A model generated the notes under the pieces. The model saw only the letters and a list, made by a program, of their open reading frames with translations, searched no databases and was not told where the DNA came from. Shown here in pieces: positions 54,150 to 62,898 of a stretch of 64,000 nucleotides of DNA. How positions within the stretch are numbered: the first letter of the stretch is position 1; each line of letters opens with the position of its first letter. Made by a program: the position numbers and the translations under genes. The stretch lies in assembly GCA_022844475.1 (NCBI GenBank), contig JALHLR010000010.1:18977-82976 (forward strand). The letters are read 5' to 3'. Source of the stretch: Hyphomonadaceae bacterium (GTDB lineage Bacteria; Pseudomonadota; Alphaproteobacteria; Caulobacterales; Hyphomonadaceae).

Positions 54150-54438
54150 GTCCAATAGCTCTCCACGGTCGACGCGAACGTGCCGAAGATCATGCGTTTG
54201 CCGTCGAAGGCCTCTCCATCTTGGTCATGCGCTCGTCCTGCATCATCTTTTTCCAGCCGGCGTCGCGCGTCTGCTTGTCTTTCCAGATGACCCAGCCGAT
54301 GGCGACGGTTTCACCGGGCTCGGCCTTCACCGCCTTGCGGAAGTCGGTGCGCTTGCCTTCGGGGACATCATCGCCCCATGCGTCGACAATGGCGAGCGCC
54401 CCAAATTCCCAGGCGACGGTGTGAACCGGCTGGCTGTG
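54150..54438 (-). pseudogene. Truncated, frameshifted DUF1428 gene
   Basis: The minus strand reads WEFGALAIVDAWGDDVPEGK, then TDFRKAVKAEPGETVAIGWV and KKMMQDERMTKME, the DUF1428 family core. The reading frame breaks near 54213 (ATG GAG AGG CCT instead of the expected GAx GAG GCC TTC GAC) and the family ending GKRMIFGTF continues in another frame. The N-terminal third is missing and an in-frame TAG stands at 54439-54441. It abuts the M3 peptidase remnant on the other strand. Confidence 0.75.
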
Positions 54439-54469
54439 CTAGAGATAGTCCGCCTTGCGGCCATCCGGC

Positions 54470-55431
54470 ACGGCGCAGACGGGGACCAAGATGCTGGGGA
54501 TCGAGCAGCTTCAGTACTATGACATTTATCCGCCGATCATCGAAGCCAACACCGGCGTGTGCGGCCTGAAGCGGTCCGAGGAGATCACCATAGCTGCGCT
54601 CGCGCCGTTCGCGCAGGAATGTCTTGGCATGCTTCGCACCGGGCTCGACGGCGACTGGATGCATTCGCATCCGCAGGAGAGCAAGCAGTCAGGCGCGTAT
54701 GTGAATGGCGCGGCCTATGACGTGCACCCCGACGTGCTTCTGAACCACAATGACGACTACGAGTCGCTCTTGGCCTTTGCGCGTGAGTGGGGACACGCGA
54801 TCCACACCATGCTGGCCAACAAGGCGCAGCCGTTCGAGAAGGCGAACTATTCGAACTTCACCGCTGAGATGGCGTCGATCATCAGCGAGATCCAGCGGCA
54901 GGAGCGCATGATCGCGAACGCCAGGAACCAAGGAGGAGAAGCTCTCTTATCTTGGCGCGTCGCTGGAGCTCGCGCACGGGTCGTTCTTCCGGCAGACGAT
55001 GTTCGGCGAGTTCGAGCTGGCGATCCATCGTGCAGCGGAGAAGGGCGAGCCGCTGACGGGGGCGGTGCTGACGCAGATCTATGGCGACCTCTTGAAGCGT
55101 TATCACGGCCACGGCCAGGTCGTGATGACGATCGACGATGGCTGTGCGCGGGAGTTGGCGCTCATCCCGCACTTCTGCGTGGGGTTCCATGGGCACCAGT
55201 ACGCGACCTTGATTTCGGGCGCGACTTGGTTTGCCGAGCGAGTTCCTCGCGGGCGATACCAGAGTGCGCGACAATTTCCTTAATGTGCTGAAGGCGCGCG
55301 GGTCGGATCACCCGCACCAGATCCTGCTGACGCGGGCCGGGCCGGAGATGACAAAGCCTGACCCCTATCAGTCGGTGGTGCGGCGCATGAACTTGATCAT
55401 GGATCGGATGGGAGAGCTGCTGGCGGAATAG
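54470..55431 (+). pseudogene. Degenerate M3 family oligopeptidase (PepF/oligoendopeptidase-like)
   Basis: Reads as an M3 peptidase in three successive frames: YYDIYPPIIEANTGVCGLKR and NDDYESLLAFAREWGHAIHT; then FFRQTMFGEFELAIHRAAEK and LLKRYHGHGQVVMTIDDG; then EFLAGDTRVRDNFLNVLKAR to the family end MDRMGELLAE. Frames change near 54930 and 55240. The zinc motif HExxH is damaged: Arg (CGT at 54782-54784) replaces the first His (CAT or CAC). The N-terminal two thirds of a normal gene is absent. Not functional as it stands. Confidence 0.85.
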
Positions 55432-55455
55432 GGCCGGCGCATCGTGACCGGAAGT

Positions 55456-55484
55456 AGGGCGGCCTTGCGGGGCCGCCCTTTTTT
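55456..55484. terminator. Terminator between the M3 remnant and metY
   Basis: AGGGCGGCC (55456-55464), 6-base loop, GGCCGCCCT (55471-55479), then a run of T to 55484 on the plus strand. It ended the former M3 transcript; on the minus strand it lies beyond the metY stop and could serve as its 3' hairpin too. Confidence 0.8.
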
Positions 55485-55491
55485 GTCCGTG

Positions 55492-56775
55492 TCAGGACGC
55501 GGCTTTCAGCGCCTGGTCGAGATCTGCGATCAGGTCCTTTGGATCCTCGATGCCTATGGAGAGGCGGACAACGTCCGGCGCGGCGCCGGCGGCGATCTGC
55601 TGGTCCGCTGTCAGCTGGCTATGCGTGGTGGACGCCGAGTGGATCACCAGCGAGCGCGCGTCTCCAAGGTTGGCGACGTGGCTGAACAGCTTGAGGCTGG
55701 AGACGAATTTGAGGCAGGCGTCGTAGCCGCCTTTCAGCTGGATGGTGAAGAGGGCGCCCGCCCCCTTCGGTACAACGCTGGCGACGCGTGCGTGGTAGGG
55801 CGAGGACTTGAGGCCGGGATAGGTGACTGCGCCAACGGCCGGGTGCTTCTCCAGCCATTCGGCGACGATCTGCGCATTCTCGACATGCTTTGCCATGCGC
55901 AGGGATAGCGTCTCGATACCCATCAACGTGTAGTGCGCTGCTTGCGGGTTCAGCGTCATGCCCAGATCGCGCAGGCCAACGGCGATGCTGTGAAAGGTGA
56001 AAGCCGCCGGGCCAAAGGTCTGCTGGAAAACGAGCCCGTGATAGGCTGGCTCGGGTTGGGACAGCGACGGGAACTTGTCAGAGGCCGACCAGTCGAACTT
56101 GCCAGAGTCGACGACGGCGCCGCCCGTTACCGTGCCGTTGCCGGTGAGGTATTTGGTGAGCGAGTGCACGACCAGCGTCGCGCCGTGCTCGATGGGGCGG
56201 CAGAGGTAGGGCGTGGCGGTGGTGTTGTCGACGATCAGGGGTATGCCGGCAGCATCCGTGATGTTCGCGATGGCGCGAAGGTCCGTTATGTAGCCGCCCG
56301 GGTTGGCAATGGTTTCGCAGAAGACGGCGCGCGTATCGCTGTCGATAGCGGCCGTCACGGCGGCGAGATCGTCGAAGTCGACGAATTTCGCAGACCAGCC
56401 GAAGCGCTTGATGGTCTGGCTGAATTGCGTGATCGTGCCGCCGTAGAGGCGGCTGGACGCCACGATGTTGCGGCCGGGGCCCATCAGCGGGAAGAGGGCC
56501 ATGATCTGCGCCGCGTGACCCGACGAGCAGCATACGGCTCCGGCGCCGCCTTCCAGCATCGCGATACGCGTCTGCAGCGCAGCGATCGTGGGGTTGGTCA
56601 GGCGCGAATAGATGTAGCCGACTTCCTTGAGGCCGAAGAGGGCGGCGGCATGCGCTGCATCGCGGAAGACGAAGGCGGTGGACTGGTAGATCGGGACCTG
56701 GCGGGCGCCTGTGGCGGGGTCGGGCGCCGCTCCGCCGTGAATCTGCAGGGTGTCAAAGCCTTTGGCGTCGCTCAT
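55492..56775 (-). CDS. metY: O-acetylhomoserine sulfhydrylase (aminocarboxypropyltransferase)
   Basis: 427 residues. A PLP enzyme making homocysteine directly from O-acetyl-homoserine and sulfide. Typical blocks are YSRLTNPTIAALQTRIAMLE, the Schiff-base lysine in HSLTKYLTGNGT and SASTTHSQLTADQQ near the end. The length and the GTVTGGAVVDSG segment favour MetY over cystathionine gamma-synthase. The ATG at 56775 has AGAGGG upstream. Its leader contains a perfect hairpin (listed) that may be regulatory. Confidence 0.93.
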   Translation of the reverse strand: MSDAKGFDTLQIHGGAAPDPATGARQVPIYQSTAFVFRDAAHAAALFGLKEVGYIYSRLTNPTIAALQTRIAMLEGGAGAVCCSSGHAAQIMALFPLMGPGRNIVASSRLYGGTITQFSQTIKRFGWSAKFVDFDDLAAVTAAIDSDTRAVFCETIANPGGYITDLRAIANITDAAGIPLIVDNTTATPYLCRPIEHGATLVVHSLTKYLTGNGTVTGGAVVDSGKFDWSASDKFPSLSQPEPAYHGLVFQQTFGPAAFTFHSIAVGLRDLGMTLNPQAAHYTLMGIETLSLRMAKHVENAQIVAEWLEKHPAVGAVTYPGLKSSPYHARVASVVPKGAGALFTIQLKGGYDACLKFVSSLKLFSHVANLGDARSLVIHSASTTHSQLTADQQIAAGAAPDVVRLSIGIEDPKDLIADLDQALKAAS

Positions 56776-56810
56776 ATCTATCCCTCTTGCATGCTACGGG
56801 TAGTTCCTTC

Positions 56811-56835
56811 CGGAGCGACCTGTGTGTGCGCTCCG
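56811..56835 (-). promoter_or_regulatory. Hairpin in the metY leader
   Basis: CGGAGCG (56811-56817), 11-base loop, CGCTCCG (56829-56835), 36-60 bases before the metY start on the minus strand. Methionine genes often carry riboswitches here, but I could not match the conserved cores of the SAM-II, SAM/SAH or SAH classes, so this is listed only as a structured leader. Confidence 0.3.
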
Positions 56836-56881
56836 AGGACGGCTGTCGAGTAGCGGCTTGGAGAGTTTTCGCCAACGCCGA

Positions 56882-57430
56882 CTATGGGCGGTAGCCGCCT
56901 GCGGCGAGGAATTGCCTCTCTTCTTCGGTGCTTTGACGACCAAGGATTTCGTTGCGGTGGGGGAAGCGGCCGAAGCGCTCGATCAGCTTGCGGTGTTCGC
57001 GGGCGTGATGGGCGTTGGATTCATTGAGAGCGGTCATCGCCTCGACGCAGCGGTGCTGGTCCTCGAGGGCTTCAGAATGCATCCAGGGCATGTAGGCGAA
57101 AGCGCGAATTTCTTCGGGGATGTCGCGGTCGCGGCCCGAGGCGACAAGAGCGCCTGTCGCACTGCGGGCCAGTTCATCCGTGGCGAAGGCCCACGGCGTG
57201 TCGCGAAAGGCGTTGCGGGGGTACTGATCCACAAGGATTATTTCGGCGAGCGCACCGTCGGGCGTTGCGCGCCAGTGACCAAGTTCGCCGCGCGAGGCTT
57301 TGGAATAGTGTAGGGCGAAGCGATCGCGGAAGGCGACGTCAAAGGCGGCGTCCTTGGCGAACCATTTCTTCGGGCCGGCCTCGCGCCAGAAGGCGAGGAC
57401 GGCCTGTGCGTCGTCTAGCGTAGCGGCCAT
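56882..57430 (-). CDS. DUF924 family protein
   Basis: 182 residues. The family pattern is clear: VLAFWREAGPKKWFAKDAAF, then LAEIILVDQYPRNAFRDTPW and YMPWMHSEALEDQ with the histidines near the end (HHAREHRKLIERFGRFPHRN). It is predicted to be a helical, TPR-like protein with no known role. The gene is two bases from the zinc protease upstream on the same strand, so the two are probably co-transcribed. Confidence 0.9.
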   Translation of the reverse strand: MAATLDDAQAVLAFWREAGPKKWFAKDAAFDVAFRDRFALHYSKASRGELGHWRATPDGALAEIILVDQYPRNAFRDTPWAFATDELARSATGALVASGRDRDIPEEIRAFAYMPWMHSEALEDQHRCVEAMTALNESNAHHAREHRKLIERFGRFPHRNEILGRQSTEEERQFLAAGGYRP

Positions 57431-57432
57431 GA

Positions 57433-58281
57433 TCAGAGGCCCTGGAAGGGCCCGTCACACGTCCTGGGATCGCCTGACGCGTAGCCGGATTTCAGCCACC
57501 GCATCCGCTCAGCGGATGAGCCGTGGGTGAAGTTTTCAGGCGTGACGCGGCCGCCCTGACGCTTCTGCAGGGTGTCGTCGCCGATTGCGTTGGCGGTCTT
57601 GAGGCCGGCTTCGAGATCGCCCGGTTCCATCGCCACCTGACCTCCGGAAACCCTGCTGGCGTTCGCGGCCCACACACCGGCATAGCAGTCGGCCTGGAGT
57701 TCAAGGGCGACGGAATAGCGGTTGCCGGCCTGCTGACCCATCGACTGCTGCGCCTGCTGCACCTTTTGCGATGCGCCGGTGAGCGTCTGCAGATGGTGAC
57801 CGAACTCGTGGGCGATGACGTAGGCCTTGGCGAAGTCGGCATCCGATGCGCCGAGCTGGGTACTCATCGTCTGCCAGAAGGAGAGGTCGAGATAGACCGT
57901 CTGGTCGGTGGGGCAGTAGAAGGGCCCCATCGCCGCCTGGCCATAACCGCAGCCCGTGCCAGTGCCCGTGTCGTACAGCACCACCTTGGGGGGCGTGTAG
58001 CCATTCACGACCTGGGCCCAGACATCGTTCACGTTCGTGCCGACGACGTCGACGAACTTTCCCGCGTCATCCTGCGGCGTGCCCATCGTGCCGCGTTCCT
58101 GTGCGCCCTGTCCGATGAAGACGCCGGCGACGGACTGGGTTGTGCTCGGGTCAACGCCGAGGAAGACGTACGCCAGGATGGCGATGATGCCGACAAGGCC
58201 GCCGCCACCAGCGACGGCGCCCGCCCCCAGGCCGCGCCGGTCCTCGATTCCACCGCCTTCGCGGCCGCCTCTCCAACGCAT
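57433..58281 (-). CDS. YpfJ-like neutral zinc metallopeptidase
   Basis: 282 residues. After a Gly/Arg-rich N-terminus (RWRGGREGGG) comes one membrane helix (about 27-45), then an exposed domain with the zinc motif HEFGHH (AYVIAHEFGHHLQTLTG) and the downstream ligand region ELQADCYAGVWA, as in YpfJ-type neutral zinc metallopeptidases. The substrate is unknown. It is likely the first gene of the unit with DUF924. Confidence 0.9.
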   Translation of the reverse strand: MRWRGGREGGGIEDRRGLGAGAVAGGGGLVGIIAILAYVFLGVDPSTTQSVAGVFIGQGAQERGTMGTPQDDAGKFVDVVGTNVNDVWAQVVNGYTPPKVVLYDTGTGTGCGYGQAAMGPFYCPTDQTVYLDLSFWQTMSTQLGASDADFAKAYVIAHEFGHHLQTLTGASQKVQQAQQSMGQQAGNRYSVALELQADCYAGVWAANASRVSGGQVAMEPGDLEAGLKTANAIGDDTLQKRQGGRVTPENFTHGSSAERMRWLKSGYASGDPRTCDGPFQGL

Positions 58282-58402
58282 GTCCGCTCTCCCGCAATCG
58301 AAGCGCCAATAGGCCAGAACGCGAGAGAGAAGGAAAGGCTGCGCTGTGGCCGGGCGGTCGGGTTGCAGCTAGGCTCCACTGGCGATGGACGGGGAGAAGC
58401 GG

Positions 58403-59251
58403 ATGGCGCATCCGATACGCGTTGGGGTCGGCGGCTGGAGCTTCGAGCCGTGGGACGAGACGTTCTATCCGGCGGGCCTGTCGAAGGCGAAGCAGCTGCA
58501 GCACATGAGCCGCACGCTGACGGCGGTGGAGGTGAATGGCACGTATTATTCGTCCTTCAAGCCTGACACGTTCGCCAGATGGCGGGATGAAACGCCAAAC
58601 GGGTTCGTGTTCAGCCTGAAGGCGCATCGCTTTTCGACAGTGCGGAAGACGAAGGAGGATATGAAGACCTCCACGGGTCTGTTCCTGAACCAGGGGATCA
58701 CGCAGCTGAAGAACAAGCTGGGGCCGATCAACTGGCAGTTCCCGGGCAATCGCAAGTTCGATCGCGAGCACTTTGCGAGTTTCCTGTCGGTGCTGCCGAA
58801 GGAGAAGGACGGCATCGAGTTGCGTCATGCGCTGGAGGTGCGCGGGACCGGCTATGATGATCCGGCGTTCTTCGAGTTGCTCGACAAGCATGGCGCGACG
58901 GTGGTGTACGCCGAAGACGATGAGTTTCCGAAGCTCACGCATCTGGGCTCGGACTTTGTCGTGGCGCGGCTGATGCAATCACAGGCGGACGAGAAGGCTG
59001 GGTATCCGAAAAAGGTGATTGACCGGTTCGCGAAGGTGGCGACGGACTGGTCGAAGAAGCGCGATGTGTTCGTGTTCTTCATCTCGGGAGCGAAGGAGAC
59101 CAATCCGGCGGCGGCGATGGCGTTGCAGGAGAAGCTGGGGCTGAAGCCGCTGAGCGAGCCGATGCCGGTTGTGGCGAAGAAGGCTCCCGCGAATAAGTCT
59201 GCGGTAAAGAATTCTCCGGCGATGACCAAAGCTCCGGCGAAGAGGAAGTGA
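58403..59251 (+). CDS. DUF72 (YecE-like) protein
   Basis: 282 residues from ATG 58403 (GGGGAG six bases before); ATG 58385 is an upstream in-frame option. The family blocks VGVGGWSFEPWDETFYP, AVEVNGTYYSSFKPDTFARW and the WQFPGNRKF segment are present in a TIM-barrel-like layout. The C-terminus is a Lys/Ala-rich tail (KKAPANKSAVKNS) without a fold. Function is unknown. It lies five bases before the VOC gene. Confidence 0.88.
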   Translation: MAHPIRVGVGGWSFEPWDETFYPAGLSKAKQLQHMSRTLTAVEVNGTYYSSFKPDTFARWRDETPNGFVFSLKAHRFSTVRKTKEDMKTSTGLFLNQGITQLKNKLGPINWQFPGNRKFDREHFASFLSVLPKEKDGIELRHALEVRGTGYDDPAFFELLDKHGATVVYAEDDEFPKLTHLGSDFVVARLMQSQADEKAGYPKKVIDRFAKVATDWSKKRDVFVFFISGAKETNPAAAMALQEKLGLKPLSEPMPVVAKKAPANKSAVKNSPAMTKAPAKRK

Positions 59252-59255
59252 TGAG

Positions 59256-59633
59256 ATGCGGCTGAACCAGGTCACTGTCCCGTTGGTCGACTATGAGGCG
59301 AGCAAGGCGTTCTATCTGCGTCTTGGACTCAAGCTGATCGTCGACTCGCCGCCGCACTATGCACGGTTCGAGATGCCGGAAGGCGGATCGACGTTTTCGA
59401 TCGAGAAGGTGGACGGCTGGACCGGTGGCGACTGGCCGGAAGTGTGGTTCGAGAGTGACCGGCTGGACGAGCTGGTCGTGCAGCTTAAGGCCAAGGGCGT
59501 CGTGTTCGAGACTGAGCCCACGATGATGAGCTATCTCTGGCGCGTGGCGCAGCTGCGCGATCCCGCGGGCACTCGGATCGCGCTCTATCATGCGGGTGAG
59601 AACAGGCTGAACCCGCCGTGGCGGGTGAAGTGA
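59256..59633 (+). CDS. VOC family protein (glyoxalase-like)
   Basis: 125 residues of a single VOC module: LNQVTVPLVDYEASKAFYLR, then PEVWFESDRLDELVVQLKAKG and VAQLRDPAGTRIALYHAGEN. Cytoplasmic, likely dimeric. Metal ligands are not fully clear, so the activity (glyoxalase, resistance or dioxygenase-like) is open. Probably co-transcribed with DUF72. The stop is one base from the convergent lipoprotein gene. Confidence 0.85.
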   Translation: MRLNQVTVPLVDYEASKAFYLRLGLKLIVDSPPHYARFEMPEGGSTFSIEKVDGWTGGDWPEVWFESDRLDELVVQLKAKGVVFETEPTMMSYLWRVAQLRDPAGTRIALYHAGENRLNPPWRVK

Positions 59634-60083
59634 TCAGCGCACGAGCTTCCCGTTGATGACTTCGGCCGGCTCCTCGAAGCAGCGGGCGCGCATCAGGACG
59701 AAGTCGGTGGGGAAATCGTCGCCGGTGAAGGCGATAACGAGCTGGCCCCAGTTGCGAGTTGTACGGCCGTGGTCGTCGATGATGGCGAAGGGGCAGATGA
59801 GGGTGGTGTCGTCCTCGTCGTCATGGCTGACGTCCGGCTCGGACCAGTAGCCCTTCAGCGGGCCTGGTCCGCCGAATTCGCCTGCGAGGCCGTTGACATA
59901 GAGGTAGCCGACATTGTCACCGAACGGGACGGGATATTCGAGGACGCTGCTGGGGCCGCTCTCTGATGTGTAGGCGACCTTGCCCAGCTGCGACTGCCAG
60001 GTGACAGGATCAGGCTCCTGTGCTGTGGCAGAGGCGCAGCCGGCCATGAGGGCGAAGGCGATGAGCGCGCTGTTGCGTTTCAT
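59634..60083 (-). CDS. Hypothetical small lipoprotein
   Basis: 149 residues with a lipobox LMAGC (FALMAGCASA). The mature part has an acidic segment (VSHDDEDDTTL) and two Cys (LICPF and RARCFEEP) that may form a disulfide. No family is recognised. It lies three bases after the mltA stop on the same strand and may be expressed with it. Confidence 0.75.
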   Translation of the reverse strand: MKRNSALIAFALMAGCASATAQEPDPVTWQSQLGKVAYTSESGPSSVLEYPVPFGDNVGYLYVNGLAGEFGGPGPLKGYWSEPDVSHDDEDDTTLICPFAIIDDHGRTTRNWGQLVIAFTGDDFPTDFVLMRARCFEEPAEVINGKLVR

Positions 60084-60086
60084 GGA

Positions 60087-61352
60087 TCACCCTGGCGAGG
60101 GTTGCGGGTTGGCGGCAAGGGGGGTGGAGAAGGATTTCGGAAGGAGCGTGTACCAGCGCGGCCCGGCCGAATTCATGCGTTCGGCATAGGCGCCCGCTTC
60201 GGCTCCGATGCCGGCGAAGACGTCGCCGCGGTTGGGGCCGCGACGGATGGCGCCTCCGGTATCCTGCGCAACAAGCAGACGCTGGAATGGCGCGCCGCCA
60301 TACTCGCCGTCGACGAACACGATGGCGCCATAGGGGTGGTAGGCTGGGTCTACAGCGATCGAGCCCAGCGGCGTGAGCGGCACGTTGGCTGCGCCCTTCG
60401 GGCCGGCGGCGAAGTCGGCGATCGTTTCCTCCTGGAAGAAGACGTAGGAGGGATCAGCGTTGAGGGCTGACTTCTGTTCGGCAGGGTTGGTGTCGAGCCA
60501 GGTGCGGAAGTTGGTCCAGGTCGGGCTCTGGAGGCGGCCGGAATTACGCAGCGCGCCGAGGGCGGAGTTCCACTTGTAACCGTTCTGGGCCGAGAACTGT
60601 GCGCGGGCCTGAGTCCCGTCGGCGAAGGACAAGCGGCCGGAGCCCTGCACCTGAAGGTTGTAGACGTCAGCGGGGTGGGCGTAGCCGATGATCTGGCCGA
60701 GATACGGGGTGATCGCCTCGCGCTTCGGATACGGCACGATGCGGTCGCCGTGGATGCGGCCATTGAGCGAGCGCGGTGCACCGCGAAGGGCTTCGTTGTC
60801 GTACGCTTCGGCGAAGGCGCCGAGATCGACCGTGATCATGTCGGACGGACGCTTGAGCAGTGGCTCGGTGAATTGCGGCGACCATTCGCGGCTGGCCTGG
60901 ATGACAGGTTCGAAATAGGAGGTCAGCCTCGCTTCGCCCGGGCCGAGCACGTACTGCGGATCGAAATAGGCTTCAAAGAACCAGCGTTCCTGTCCCGGCT
61001 GGATGGTGAGCGATGCGTTGCAGGCGTTGAACCAGTCGCCGACGCGGCCGCCATAGCGCCCGCCGCTGAGCGGGGCATCGGGCGCGCGCAGGCGCCAGGA
61101 GTCGCACTGGCGCTTGAAGGCCTGAAGGGCAGGCGCCATGTCGGCCCTCGCCCAGCCGGGAACGCTGTCGTACGCGACGGGCGTCAGTGTGAACTCGGCG
61201 GGCGCGGGCGTGACGGGTCCAGGGGTTATGGGCGGGCGGGTGACGACCGGGCCGGGACGGGTTCCACCACCGACGATGGGCGCGGGCCGCGAGGAGGCGC
61301 ACGCTGCAAGCGTCATCACGAGCGAGACAGACAGGATGGCGCGGCCGATCAT
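60087..61352 (-). CDS. mltA: Membrane-bound lytic murein transglycosylase A
   Basis: 421 residues with lipobox LAAC (VMTLAACASS) and a Pro-rich linker. Cleaves peptidoglycan between MurNAc and GlcNAc. The MltA domain carries YFDPQYVLGPGEARLTSYFE and HGDRIVPYPKREAI, VQGSGRLSFADGTQ follows, and the C-terminal 3D domain holds the catalytic Asp in AQDTGGAIRRGPNRGDVFAG. Longer than E. coli MltA because of the linker. Confidence 0.93.
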   Translation of the reverse strand: MIGRAILSVSLVMTLAACASSRPAPIVGGGTRPGPVVTRPPITPGPVTPAPAEFTLTPVAYDSVPGWARADMAPALQAFKRQCDSWRLRAPDAPLSGGRYGGRVGDWFNACNASLTIQPGQERWFFEAYFDPQYVLGPGEARLTSYFEPVIQASREWSPQFTEPLLKRPSDMITVDLGAFAEAYDNEALRGAPRSLNGRIHGDRIVPYPKREAITPYLGQIIGYAHPADVYNLQVQGSGRLSFADGTQARAQFSAQNGYKWNSALGALRNSGRLQSPTWTNFRTWLDTNPAEQKSALNADPSYVFFQEETIADFAAGPKGAANVPLTPLGSIAVDPAYHPYGAIVFVDGEYGGAPFQRLLVAQDTGGAIRRGPNRGDVFAGIGAEAGAYAERMNSAGPRWYTLLPKSFSTPLAANPQPSPG

Positions 61353-61438
61353 TCGCGTCTCCGAAACGAAAAGGGTGGGCGTCCCAACACAAGCGATGAA
61401 GGGAGGTTAGCGCGAAATTGTGGCGCGGGGAGGCTGGA

Positions 61439-62107
61439 CTACTCGTCTTCCTGCAGTTCGGCCGCGTTGGGATCGAAGGGCCGGATCGAGAATTCGTTGC
61501 CGGGTTGGCCGGGGGGGACCTGGGTATAGAAACCCTCGATTTCCAGCCGGATCATGATGGGGTCGGGGCTGTGGTTCTTGAAGTACCAGCCGAAAATGCC
61601 GTCGATCGGGGCGGTGAGGCTGCCCTGGTCGGACAGGAGACGCGCTTTGCGATAGTCGATGACGGTCTGCGGCTGGCCCGCGGGCGGCAGGTCGTGGCCG
61701 TGCTGGTCGGTCTCGACAGGGATTGTGGCGGGCGTGCCGTCGAGATTGGTGGCTGTCCATTTGTAGAAGATCGACTGGCCGGGCTTCATCGCGACCTTGT
61801 ATTCGATCGCGGCCTCCTTCCAGTCGGCGGCGCCGAGCGGGATGTCGACGATATGCGATGTCTTTGGCGCGTCTGACGAAGTCGCAAGCGCGCCGCCGCC
61901 GGCAAAGCCCTTCTCCTCCGGCGCCCAGAGGCGGCTGATGCCGGTGGCCTTGCCGATGCCGAGGGGGTCGGTGTTGAACTCGGCGGGCATGATGGCGCCG
62001 ACCACGATCAGCGCCCCGAGAACGAATCCGCCGCCAGTTATGAGGGCGAGTGTTTTGCCCGACACGTTGAGCGCGACGGGACGGATGTCCTGCTCGTTGG
62101 GCATCAT
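61439..62107 (-). CDS. Membrane-anchored periplasmic protein paired with HupE
   Basis: 222 residues from ATG 62107, which overlaps the hupE stop (ATGA), so the two are translationally coupled. One membrane helix near the N-terminus (about 16-38) precedes a beta-rich domain (SHIVDIPLGAADWKEAAIEY and FGWYFKNHSPDPIMIRLEIE). Proteins of this type, often called transmembrane anchor protein, recur next to HupE/UreJ genes. Function is unknown; a chaperone or partner for metal transport is a guess. Confidence 0.75.
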   Translation of the reverse strand: MMPNEQDIRPVALNVSGKTLALITGGGFVLGALIVVGAIMPAEFNTDPLGIGKATGISRLWAPEEKGFAGGGALATSSDAPKTSHIVDIPLGAADWKEAAIEYKVAMKPGQSIFYKWTATNLDGTPATIPVETDQHGHDLPPAGQPQTVIDYRKARLLSDQGSLTAPIDGIFGWYFKNHSPDPIMIRLEIEGFYTQVPPGQPGNEFSIRPFDPNAAELQEDE

Positions 62108-62793
62108 GCGTCTCCTGCGAGAAAGTAACCTGCAAGCTGCTCGCCTGCCAGCACGACGCCGGCGAGGAACAGCAGTGCGTTGGCCGCGGTGGCGTAGCGT
62201 ACGAAGGATTTGGTCGTGCGCCAGAGCGTCATGGCGACGAGGATGATCGACAGGGCGACGACCTGGCCGATCTCGACGCCGATGTTGAAGGCGATGAGGT
62301 TGGCAAGGAGGCCGTCCTGATTGAGGCCGAGGTCCTGTAGCTTGGTCGCGAGGCCAAGGCCATGGATCAGGCCGAAACCCCCGACGGCAATGCGGTTGTC
62401 GATCGGCCAGCCGAGCTTGCGGAAACCGCCTAGATTCTCGAACGCCTTCCAGCATACGGAGAGGCCGATCACCATGTCGACCAGATGCGATGACACGCCA
62501 AGGTCGAACAGGACACCGAGGATCAGCGTGGTGGAGTGCCCCAGCGAGAACAGCGTGACATAGAGCAGGATGTCCCTGAGGCGGTAGAGGAAGAAAATCA
62601 CCCCCAGCAGGAAGAGAAGGTGGTCGTATCCCGTCACCATGTGCTTGGCGCCGAGATAGAGAAAGGGGAACGGGTCTGCGCCGACGGTCGCCTGCACGAA
62701 GGCGGCGTCACGGCCGCCAATGGCGTGGGCCAGAACGGGTGGCGCGATCAGGCTGAAAATCAGCAGCGCGAACAGGAAGTGGTGGTTTCGCAT
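62104..62793 (-). CDS. HupE/UreJ family membrane protein
   Basis: 229 residues from ATG 62793, with a cleavable N-terminal signal (LLIFSLIAPPVLAHAIGG) and about six helices. His/Asp motifs (HMVTGYDHLLFLLG, FSLGHSTTLILG, GLIHGLGLA) fit the HupE/UreJ_2 family implicated in nickel or cobalt transport. It overlaps the following anchor gene by four bases. No hydrogenase or urease genes are nearby. Confidence 0.85.
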   Translation of the reverse strand: MRNHHFLFALLIFSLIAPPVLAHAIGGRDAAFVQATVGADPFPFLYLGAKHMVTGYDHLLFLLGVIFFLYRLRDILLYVTLFSLGHSTTLILGVLFDLGVSSHLVDMVIGLSVCWKAFENLGGFRKLGWPIDNRIAVGGFGLIHGLGLATKLQDLGLNQDGLLANLIAFNIGVEIGQVVALSIILVAMTLWRTTKSFVRYATAANALLFLAGVVLAGEQLAGYFLAGDA

Positions 62794-62898
62794 CGGGGCT
62801 CGCGGCAGAGGGTATTCTGGCTTACGGCTGGCGGGTTGGGGATGCAATGCATCCGCGCGGGCTGTCGCGCGTATCAAGGCATTGTGGGAGATTCTGCG

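Noticed and set aside
54455..55291. Intact M3 peptidase gene
   Set aside because: Frameshifts, missing N-terminal part and lost HExxH His show it is a remnant.
56776..56880. SAM-II or SAM/SAH riboswitch upstream of metY
   Set aside because: A hairpin is present, but conserved core bases of these classes were not found.
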